Origin: Ilumatobacteraceae bacterium
GTDB lineage: Bacteria; Actinomycetota; Acidimicrobiia; Acidimicrobiales; Ilumatobacteraceae
DNA length: 8,506 nucleotides
Reading direction: 5' to 3'
NCBI GenBank assembly: GCA_023263465.1
Contig: JALQWV010000185.1
Location: forward strand, 1-8,506
Numbering within the stretch: the first letter of the stretch is position 1; every line of letters starts with the position of its first letter. Below the pieces are notes generated by a model. It had not been told where the DNA came from and did not search any database. It saw only the letters and a list, made by a program, of their open reading frames with translations. Made by a program: the position numbers and the translations under genes. Positions 1 to 5,797 of the stretch are shown in pieces.

Positions 1-39
1 GTCGTACGTGGGCTCCTGCCCGGATTGCTCGGTGCTCAT
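1..39 (-). CDS. Possible 5' end of an unidentified gene, truncated by the window
   Basis: On the minus strand an ATG at 39 opens a frame that stays open to the window edge, giving MSTEQSGQEPTYD. It begins only 8 nt after the 3' end of the tRNA-Gly on the same strand, so tRNA and gene could share a transcript. No Shine-Dalgarno sequence fits in that gap. In several actinobacteria a tRNA-Gly lies just upstream of the trigger-factor gene tig, so tig is one candidate. These 13 residues do not resemble the usual trigger-factor N-terminus and I cannot confirm it. Thirteen open codons can easily arise by chance. Confidence 0.3.
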   Translation of the reverse strand, partial: MSTEQSGQEPTYD

Positions 40-47
40 CGCGATCG

Positions 48-119
<72 letters not shown>

Positions 120-135
120 ACATTGCGGAAGCCTA

Positions 136-165
136 ATGATACAGCCGTCTTAGGTCATTGGCTAA
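136..165 (-). promoter_or_regulatory. Candidate sigma70-type promoter for tRNA-Gly
   Basis: On the minus strand there is a -10 like TATCAT (141-136, 5 of 6 consensus bases) and a weak -35 like TTAGCC (165-160, 3 of 6), separated by 18 nt. The expected start near 128-130 is about 10 nt ahead of the tRNA 5' end at 119, a sensible leader for 5' processing. The call rests only on these hexamers and their placement. Confidence 0.4.
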
Positions 166-186
166 CCAGATATAGGTTCGTTTATT
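158..186 (+). promoter_or_regulatory. Candidate promoter for the pyruvate kinase operon
   Basis: TTGGCT (158-163) and TTTATT (181-186) each match 4 of 6 bases of the -35 and -10 consensus, with a 17-nt spacer. They would start transcription near 192-194, about 20 nt before the pyruvate kinase ATG. An alternative -10 is TATAGG at 171-176, but its best -35 has a short 15-nt spacer. The site overlaps the divergent tRNA promoter candidate, so the two could interfere. Sequence match only. Confidence 0.3.
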
Positions 187-193
187 GGCTCTC

Positions 194-208
194 TCCACCT
201 ATGGTGGA
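194..208 (+). promoter_or_regulatory. Inverted repeat over the pyruvate kinase ribosome binding site
   Basis: TCCACC (194-199) and GGTGGA (203-208) are perfect inverted repeats around a 3-nt TAT loop. The right arm GGTGGA is also the best Shine-Dalgarno candidate, 5 nt before the ATG at 214. A hairpin in the mRNA would hide the ribosome binding site; as DNA it could be an operator. The repeat is directly visible. Its regulatory role is inference. Confidence 0.4.
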
Positions 209-213
209 TATGC

Positions 214-1548
214 ATGCGTAATACAAAAATCATCGCCACAGTTGGTCCGGCATCGCGCGCCGAGCACATGTTGCAAGGCCTTGTTGAAGCAGGGGTCGAC
301 ACATTCCGCATTAACTGTTCATACCTTGAGTCGCATGAGGTGTTGGAACTTATTCAACACATTCGTGCTGCAACTCCAGATGTAGGAATTCTTGTCGACG
401 TACAAGGTCCAAAGTTGCGTACGGGTGACTCGCACTACACATTTGTTGAGGGCACTGAAATAGATCTGACGCCAGACATGTTTGGATTTGACCTTCACGA
501 AATTGGCATTCAGTCTGGCGAGCGAGTTTTAGTTGCCGACGGACAAATTGAATTGTGGATCACGGCAATTCGCGGTGGCGACATCACGGCACGCGTGTTG
601 GTCGGCGGCGAATGCGCACCACATCGCGGCGTGAATTTCCCTGACACCGATGTAAAGGTTTCGGCGTTAAACGAAAAAGATTACGGCGATATTGCTGCAG
701 CCAAACAGGGTGGTGCAGAGTGGATTGCGCTTTCGTTTGTGCGCGACTCGGCAATTATTGAAGAGGTTCGCAGCCTTGTTGGTGACGAACCACGCATCAT
801 TGCAAAAATTGAGCGTCGTCAAGCTTTAATGAACCTTGAGGCAATTACTCGGGCAGCCGATGGCGTGATGGCAGCACGCGGCGACCTGGGAGCAGAGTTG
901 TCGTTTGAAGAAGTGCCAAACATGCAGCAGCGGATTGCTACTTTGGCCATGATTGAGGGCAAAGTTTCCATTTGTGCCACTGAAATGATGGAATCCATGC
1001 GTACGAATCATCGTCCAACTCGCGCTGAGGTTGCCGACGTTGCTGGTGCAGTGCGCGAAGGATTTAGCGCAGTAATGTTGTCTGCAGAAACCGCAACGGG
1101 GTACGACCCAATCAATGCAGTGACGGCAATGGCTCGGATTTGCGACGCCAATGAAACTCATGACGGTGCAAAGTCATATGCCGACGCACATCCAACCGAA
1201 TCTGCAGTTGGAGCAGCAACTGCAGCACTGGCAAAGCGAACTGGCGCAGCCAGCATCATTGCCCTTACGTACTCGGGATATTCGAGCGAAATTCTTTCAG
1301 CATGTCGTCCGGCTGCACGCATCATTGCCGCAACTCCATCACCTGATGTAGCCCGACGACTTCGCCTGTATTGGGGAGTAACGCCGCTTGTTTGTCAGCG
1401 CAATATCGATATGGCTGTTGCTGTGGATGATGCATTTAATGCTGCAGTTGAAGAGGGTCTCGTGCAATCCAACGAACTTGTGGTGGTGTGTGCTTCGCGC
1501 GAAAACATTCGATCGGCAGCGGACACTATTTGGGTGCACAACGCTTAA
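214..1548 (+). CDS. pyk: Pyruvate kinase, divergent
   Basis: Cytosolic enzyme converting phosphoenolpyruvate and ADP to pyruvate and ATP, the last step of glycolysis. The 444 residues are a little shorter than the usual ~470. The start MRNTKIIATVGPAS matches the family N-terminus. The active-site set is present: R32, N34 and S36, D62 in VDVQGPKLRTG, catalytic K198 and metal ligand E200 in IIAKIER, R222/D224 in MAARGDLG, T256 and RPTRAEVADVA. The lid B domain spans roughly residues 70-155, and the C-terminal regulatory domain runs from about 330. Oddities: the usual NFSHG is NCSYL, the B-domain DDG is ADG (108-110), the ATQM motif is ATEM (255-258), and the C-terminal GTTN-type phosphate loop is not recognisable (SRENIRSAADT near the end). 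It could be a second, differently regulated paralogue. ATG 214 has GGTGGA 5 nt upstream. Confidence 0.93.
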   Translation: MRNTKIIATVGPASRAEHMLQGLVEAGVDTFRINCSYLESHEVLELIQHIRAATPDVGILVDVQGPKLRTGDSHYTFVEGTEIDLTPDMFGFDLHEIGIQSGERVLVADGQIELWITAIRGGDITARVLVGGECAPHRGVNFPDTDVKVSALNEKDYGDIAAAKQGGAEWIALSFVRDSAIIEEVRSLVGDEPRIIAKIERRQALMNLEAITRAADGVMAARGDLGAELSFEEVPNMQQRIATLAMIEGKVSICATEMMESMRTNHRPTRAEVADVAGAVREGFSAVMLSAETATGYDPINAVTAMARICDANETHDGAKSYADAHPTESAVGAATAALAKRTGAASIIALTYSGYSSEILSACRPAARIIAATPSPDVARRLRLYWGVTPLVCQRNIDMAVAVDDAFNAAVEEGLVQSNELVVVCASRENIRSAADTIWVHNA

Positions 1549-1559
1549 CCCAGCGCTCG

Positions 1560-1593
1560 TAGGCATACTCTCCTAAGGATTAGGGTTTTACCC
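1560..1593 (+). promoter_or_regulatory. Overlapping small inverted repeats before the monooxygenase gene
   Basis: The 45-bp gap after pyruvate kinase holds a chain of short complementary segments: TAGG (1560-1563), CCTAA (1572-1576), TTAGG (1580-1584) with GGGT (1583-1586), and ACCC (1590-1593), which abuts the ATG. CCTAA-GGA-TTAGG and GGGT-TTT-ACCC share two bases, so only one can form at a time. AAGGA (1575-1579) and TAGGG (1581-1585) are the only Shine-Dalgarno candidates and both lie inside these structures. Stems are just 4-5 bp, so chance is a serious alternative. Confidence 0.25.
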
Positions 1594-3072
1594 ATGACTT
1601 CCGAGCACGTCGATGTGGTGGTGGTAGGTGCGGGACTTTCCGGAATTGGCGCTGGCTACCACTTGCAAACGATGTGTCCAGATCGCAGCTACGTCATTTT
1701 GGAGGGTCGCGACAGCCTCGGTGGCACATGGGACTTGTTTAAATATCCGGGTGTTCGCTCTGATAGCGACATGCACACGTTGGGGTTTAGTTTCAAGCCT
1801 TGGACGGAGGCAAAGTCCATCGCTGATGGTCCATCCATTTTGAAATACCTTAAGGAAACGGTTTCGCAGTTCGGAATTGATCAACACATTCGCTACGGAC
1901 AGTTGGTGACAAAGGCGCAGTGGTCAACAGACGATGCGCAGTGGACAGTGACCTCAACAAATAAGTCAACGGGAGCCACAAACTTATATACGTGTTCGTT
2001 CCTCTTCATGTGCTCGGGCTATTACAGCTACAAGAAGGGGCATACACCCGAGTTCACAGGTCGTGAGCGGTTTAAAGGCACCATCGTGCATCCACAAGAG
2101 TGGCCAACTGATCTTGATTATTCAGGTAAGCGAGTAGTGGTTATTGGGTCTGGTGCTACTGCGGTCACCATCGTTCCGTCGATGGCAGACAAAGCGGCCC
2201 ATGTCACCATGTTGCAGCGATCACCTACCTACATGGTGTCACGACCAGATCATGACGTGCTGGCTAACCGCATGCGCAAGGTGTTGCCTCCGAAGATTGC
2301 CTACAACCTCACTCGCTTTAAAAACACGTGGCGTCAGCAATTGGTGTACAACAAGACACGTACAGACCCGGACAAAGTGAAGCAACTGTTACTTGGTGGA
2401 ATTCAATTAGAACTTGGCGCTGACTATGACATTGCGAAGCACTTCACCCCGAACTACAACCCGTGGGATCAACGCCTGTGCCTAGTGCCAAACGGAGATT
2501 TCTTCAAGGCAATGCGCGAGGGCAAGGCATCGGTTGTCACCGATCACATTGCGTCATTCACGGAAACTGGAATTCAGCTTGCATCTGGTGAACACCTAGA
2601 AGCCGACATCATCGTTACCGCAACGGGACTAGAACTAGTCACGCTTGGCGAAATGGATTTCTTTGTCGATGGCAACCAGGTGGACTTTGCAAAAACCTGG
2701 ACGTACAAAGGCTTCGCTTATTCGGACATTCCAAATATGGCTTCTACATTTGGTTACATCAACGCATCGTGGACTCTGCGCTCCGACCTAACCGCAGAAT
2801 ACGTCTGTCGTTTGTTGAATCACATGCGTAAGTATGGCGTTGTGCAGTGCACGCCAAGGCTGCGCGAGCAAGACCGAAATATGAAAGAACGTCCGTGGAT
2901 TGACGGTTTCTCATCGGGCTACATGCAGCGCATGATGCACCGTATGCCACGCCAGGGCGACCATGAGCCGTGGATCAATCCACAGAACTATCGCCGCGAC
3001 AAGAAGATGTTTAAGCACTCACCGATTGACGACGGTGTCATGCAATTCTCGAAGCAATCCGCACGTGTCTAA
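1594..3072 (+). CDS. EtaA-like Baeyer-Villiger flavin monooxygenase
   Basis: FAD- and NADPH-dependent monooxygenase expected to insert oxygen next to a ketone carbonyl, or to oxidise sulfur or nitrogen groups. The 492 residues correspond along the whole length to mycobacterial EtaA (about 490 aa), including the very N-terminus, which supports ATG 1594. Seen: FAD-binding GAGLSG (12-17) with E37 at the end of strand 2; GGTWDLFKYPGVRSDSD (43-59); the Baeyer-Villiger fingerprint FxGxxxHxxxWP as FKGTIVHPQEWP (160-171); the NADPH-binding GSGATA (185-190); the YNPWDQRLCLVPNGD block; and a late ATG motif (VTATG). No signal peptide or membrane segment is visible. The natural substrate is unknown; EtaA accepts ketones and activates ethionamide in mycobacteria. 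No EtaR-like TetR regulator is adjacent, unlike the mycobacterial locus. It overlaps apt by 8 nt, so the two are probably co-translated. Confidence 0.92.
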   Translation: MTSEHVDVVVVGAGLSGIGAGYHLQTMCPDRSYVILEGRDSLGGTWDLFKYPGVRSDSDMHTLGFSFKPWTEAKSIADGPSILKYLKETVSQFGIDQHIRYGQLVTKAQWSTDDAQWTVTSTNKSTGATNLYTCSFLFMCSGYYSYKKGHTPEFTGRERFKGTIVHPQEWPTDLDYSGKRVVVIGSGATAVTIVPSMADKAAHVTMLQRSPTYMVSRPDHDVLANRMRKVLPPKIAYNLTRFKNTWRQQLVYNKTRTDPDKVKQLLLGGIQLELGADYDIAKHFTPNYNPWDQRLCLVPNGDFFKAMREGKASVVTDHIASFTETGIQLASGEHLEADIIVTATGLELVTLGEMDFFVDGNQVDFAKTWTYKGFAYSDIPNMASTFGYINASWTLRSDLTAEYVCRLLNHMRKYGVVQCTPRLREQDRNMKERPWIDGFSSGYMQRMMHRMPRQGDHEPWINPQNYRRDKKMFKHSPIDDGVMQFSKQSARV

Positions 3073-3586
3073 CGACAATCTGATCAAACTCATTCGCACC
3101 ATTCCCGACGTTCCGTCGCCGGGAATCATGTTTCGTGACATAACGCCTCTACTCGGTGACGCTGAAGGTTTTCGTCAAACCATTGCCGCACTGATTAACG
3201 CAGCGCCAAACCGAATAGTCACCAAGGTGGTTGGGGTGGAGGCTCGAGGATTCATTTTGGCGGCACCAGTTGCAGAAGAACTGGGTGCAGGATTTGTTCC
3301 CGTGCGCAAGCCTGGGAAGTTGCCGTGGAACGTGGTCTGTCAGGACTACGAGTTGGAATACGGTACCGACCGTTTAGAAATTCACGAAGACGCCGTTGGC
3401 CATGGCGACACCGTGCTCATTGTGGATGACGTGCTGGCAACAGGTGGAACTGCAGCAGCAACAATTCGTTTGGTTGAGGGTCTTGGGGCAACGGTTGCGG
3501 GGCTGGTATTCCTTATTGAACTCGATGCACTAGGCGGTCGGGCAAAACTTGGGGACTACCAAGTTGCTTCAGTGCTGCACTTCTAG
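3065..3586 (+). CDS. apt: Adenine phosphoribosyltransferase
   Basis: Cytosolic purine-salvage enzyme joining adenine to PRPP to give AMP and pyrophosphate. The 173-residue protein is the normal length for the family. Hallmarks: IPDVPSPGIMFRDITPLL near the N-terminus, the EARGF loop (59-63), RKPGKLP (81-87), and the type I PRPP-binding motif VLIVDDVLATGGT (117-129). The frame is open further upstream, but that extension would lie inside the monooxygenase gene and has no family similarity. The GTG at 3065 puts the conserved IPDxPxPGI block about 12 residues in, as expected, and overlaps the preceding stop by 8 nt. Only a weak GAAG lies ahead, so translation probably depends on termination of the upstream gene. 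In many actinobacteria apt sits between secF and relA; that context is absent here. Confidence 0.95.
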   Translation: MSNDNLIKLIRTIPDVPSPGIMFRDITPLLGDAEGFRQTIAALINAAPNRIVTKVVGVEARGFILAAPVAEELGAGFVPVRKPGKLPWNVVCQDYELEYGTDRLEIHEDAVGHGDTVLIVDDVLATGGTAAATIRLVEGLGATVAGLVFLIELDALGGRAKLGDYQVASVLHF

Positions 3587-3612
3587 CGCCAAACTTCGAT
3601 ATACCCACGAGT

Positions 3613-3627
3613 CATACTTGAAGTATG
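3613..3627 (+). promoter_or_regulatory. 15-bp palindrome covering the rmuC start codon
   Basis: CATACTTGAAGTATG has two perfect 7-bp arms around a single central G, and the last three bases are the rmuC ATG. A 1-nt centre suits a dimeric DNA-binding protein site better than an RNA hairpin. The sequence is visible directly; an operator function is inference. No regulator gene is adjacent. Confidence 0.35.
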
Positions 3628-4815
3628 CAAACCCTACTCGTTGGTCTCATCGTTGTCGTCCTAGGTGTGTTGTTGTACATGGTGAATGCCATGAAAAGCA
3701 CGAGCCAAGTGCAACAACAAGCGCAATCTCAAAATCCACCAATTGACATAAATGCATTGGTCGCCACAATTCGATCAACAGTCGAAGCGGAGGTACGCAA
3801 AACTGCGGCCGAGTCTTTGCAGAGCAGCACACAACAGAGCGCAGAATTCTTCTCTGCACAAGCGCGAAATTTGGATCAACAGACGCGAGCTCTATTGCAG
3901 CCGTTTGAGCAGCACATCAACAGTCTCTCCCAGTCGGTTTCGTCTTTGCAGACAAGCTTCACTTCCGAGCAATCCACCGTTTCTTCGCTTGCGCTACAAA
4001 TTCAAAATCTCAACAGCACCACAACTTCGCTATCAAACATGTTGAAATCGCCATCGGCACGTGGTTCGTGGGGTGAAAATCAACTTCGAAATGTCATCCA
4101 ACTTGCTGGCATGGAGTCCTTTTGCGACTATTCCGAACAGTTCACGGGCGGAGAAGGAGAGCGCAATCAGCGTCCTGACGTGGTGGTGAGGTTGCCTAAC
4201 AATGCGTTCTTGGCCATTGACTCTAAGGCTGTGCTCGCCGCATACGGTCGCATGTCGGAAGCTACAGATGCCGCGACTAAAGATGCAGAACTAAAAATGC
4301 ACGCTCGTGATCTTCGTATTCATATGAAAACCCTTGCAGATAAAAAATATTGGGAGCAGTTTCCAAGTGCGCCAGAGTTTGTTGTCATGTTTATTCCCGG
4401 GGAAGGATTTGTTTCAGATGCAATGCGCACAGATCCAACACTTCTCGAAGATGCCATGCGCCAAAGAGTGCTTATCGCTTCACCAGTCAACCTGCTCGCA
4501 CTGCTCTTGGCAGTGGCAAAAGGTTGGCAGGCACATAAAGCGACCGAACATGCCGATGAAGTTGCGCGACTCGGAGCCGAGGTTTATGACCGGGTGGGCA
4601 AAGTGCTCGAACTGGTCAGCAAGATGGGCAAAGGAATCGAGTCATCAACAAGGGCATACAACGAACTCGTGGGCTCAATTGAAAGCAGAATGCTCGTCAC
4701 CCTTCGAAAATTTCGGGACTTGGGTGTCGTGCAAACTGAAATTGATGAAGTGAAACAAATTGAAGTGGCGACTCGTGAACTCAGCGCAGTAGAAGTTCCG
4801 CGCGAATTGAACTAA
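3625..4815 (+). CDS. rmuC: RmuC-family DNA recombination-limiting protein
   Basis: Membrane-anchored protein of the RmuC family, which in E. coli limits recombination at inverted repeats; biochemical activity is presumed to be nucleolytic. The 396 residues show one N-terminal membrane helix (about 3-22), a long Gln/Ser-rich coiled-coil stretch (about 40-145), then the conserved core. The core has RGSWGENQL (146-154) and a PD-(D/E)xK nuclease-like signature, R183-P184-D185 followed by A197-I198-D199-S200-K201, with MFIPGEGF and LLALLLAVAKGW blocks after it. ATG 3625 is the first possible start, since an in-frame TGA lies 6 nt upstream (3619-3621). No Shine-Dalgarno sequence is well placed (GAAG is only 1 nt away), so translation may be weak or the gene leaderless. 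The gap to apt is 38 bp. Its stop overlaps that of oppF on the other strand. Confidence 0.93.
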   Translation: MQTLLVGLIVVVLGVLLYMVNAMKSTSQVQQQAQSQNPPIDINALVATIRSTVEAEVRKTAAESLQSSTQQSAEFFSAQARNLDQQTRALLQPFEQHINSLSQSVSSLQTSFTSEQSTVSSLALQIQNLNSTTTSLSNMLKSPSARGSWGENQLRNVIQLAGMESFCDYSEQFTGGEGERNQRPDVVVRLPNNAFLAIDSKAVLAAYGRMSEATDAATKDAELKMHARDLRIHMKTLADKKYWEQFPSAPEFVVMFIPGEGFVSDAMRTDPTLLEDAMRQRVLIASPVNLLALLLAVAKGWQAHKATEHADEVARLGAEVYDRVGKVLELVSKMGKGIESSTRAYNELVGSIESRMLVTLRKFRDLGVVQTEIDEVKQIEVATRELSAVEVPRELN

Positions 4816-4823
4816 GCGCGCGG
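4798..4823. terminator. Stem-loop at the rmuC/oppF convergent overlap, candidate bidirectional terminator
   Basis: CCGCGCG (4798-4804) and CGCGCGG (4817-4823) form a perfect 7-bp stem made only of G-C pairs around a 12-nt loop holding both stop codons. Being symmetrical it would form in transcripts from either strand. Neither side is followed by a clear U-run, so it is not a textbook intrinsic terminator, but U-poor terminators are described in actinobacteria. It is the only hairpin I found between the two operons. Confidence 0.5.
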
Positions 4824-5795
4824 GTAGTGGCAGGCCACAAACTGTCCGTCGGACACTTCGCGCAACATTGGCTCTTCAGTTGCACACAATTCAGTTGCGG
4901 CAGGACAACGCGTGCGGAAACGACAACCAGAAGGTGGGTCAACCGGCGATGGTGGTTCACCCGTTATTGGCGTTCGCTCAACCTTGTGCGTTGGGTCTGG
5001 AACTGGGACCGATGAAATGAGCGCTGCGGTGTAGTGGTGGGCTGGCTTTGCGTAAATCGACTCTGTAGTGCCAATTTCGCATACTTTGCCTAGGTACATC
5101 ACCATGATCCGCGTGCTAATTGCCTTAACTACGGAAAGGTCGTGACTAATGAAGATCAGCGTTAGGCCGTAGCGGTCTTTCATGTCGTTCAAAAGATTCA
5201 AGATCTGAGCTTGAATGCTGACGTCGAGAGCGCTTACGGGCTCATCGCAAATCAACATCTTTGGTTCAAGTGCCAGGCTGCGGGCGATACTGATTCGCTG
5301 ACACTGACCACCAGAAAATTCGTATGACTTGCGGTCAAGTACCAACTCGGGATCGAGCCCAACGTTGTTGAGCAGAGTCTTTACCTTTTCAAGACGCTCG
5401 TTCTCGTCGCCTTTTGACCAAATCCACAGTGGCTCTTCAACGATTTGGCGCACCGTCATTCGAGGGTCGAGCGAAGAGATTGGATCTTGAAAGATCATCT
5501 GAATTGAAGTGCGAGCAGATCGGAGATCGTTCTTTGAGAGCGAAGTTAATTCATTTCCTTCAAAGCGCACATTTCCCGATTTGGGTTTCTGAATTTGCAG
5601 GAGAGCTTTGCCAAGTGTCGTTTTTCCGCAGCCAGATTCGCCAACTACTGCCAGCGTTTCTCCCTCTTTGACATCGAAGCTGACACTGGAAACTGCGTTG
5701 ACCACTTTGTTTCCAGGCACCTTGAATTCAACAACAAGATCTTCAACTCGAAGTAGGACATCTGAGTCTTTTCGCAGGTGTGCATGATTGGTCAT
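4812..5795 (-). CDS. oppF: Oligopeptide/dipeptide ABC importer ATP-binding protein, OppF/DppF type
   Basis: One of two ATPase subunits that power peptide import at the inner face of the membrane, partnering OppD and the OppB/OppC channel. The 327 residues carry Walker A GESGCGKT (52-59), Q-loop Q103 in IFQDP, signature FSGGQ (160-164), Walker B LICDEP with D184 and E185, D-loop ALD (189-191) and switch H218. The C-terminal oligopeptide-transporter extension has four cysteines, C291, C297, C304 and C322, in the spacing of members reported to hold a [4Fe-4S] cluster. The signature is followed by CQR where RQR is usual. I chose ATG 5795, 2 nt after the oppD stop, with GTGAG 6 nt upstream. The frame continues upstream to another ATG at 5843, but that would overlap oppD by 46 nt and adds no conserved sequence. 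The substrate could be dipeptides, oligopeptides or another small solute. Confidence 0.93.
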   Translation of the reverse strand: MTNHAHLRKDSDVLLRVEDLVVEFKVPGNKVVNAVSSVSFDVKEGETLAVVGESGCGKTTLGKALLQIQKPKSGNVRFEGNELTSLSKNDLRSARTSIQMIFQDPISSLDPRMTVRQIVEEPLWIWSKGDENERLEKVKTLLNNVGLDPELVLDRKSYEFSGGQCQRISIARSLALEPKMLICDEPVSALDVSIQAQILNLLNDMKDRYGLTLIFISHDLSVVKAISTRIMVMYLGKVCEIGTTESIYAKPAHHYTAALISSVPVPDPTHKVERTPITGEPPSPVDPPSGCRFRTRCPAATELCATEEPMLREVSDGQFVACHYPRA

Positions 5796-5797
5796 GG

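Noticed and set aside
39..47. TCGCGA and CGATCG palindromes beside the tRNA as an attachment site
   Set aside because: They are too short, and there is no integrase gene or direct repeat of the tRNA 3' end in the window.
826..1161. 111-residue minus-strand open frame opposite pyruvate kinase
   Set aside because: Rich in Cys and His with no domain, and wholly antisense to conserved catalytic motifs; a shadow frame.
2963..3064. ATG at 2963 as the apt start
   Set aside because: The added 34 residues lie inside the monooxygenase gene and do not resemble any apt N-terminus.
3625..4815. rmuC as part of a phage-defence island
   Set aside because: Its neighbours are purine salvage and peptide transport genes, and there is no second defence gene or mobile element nearby.
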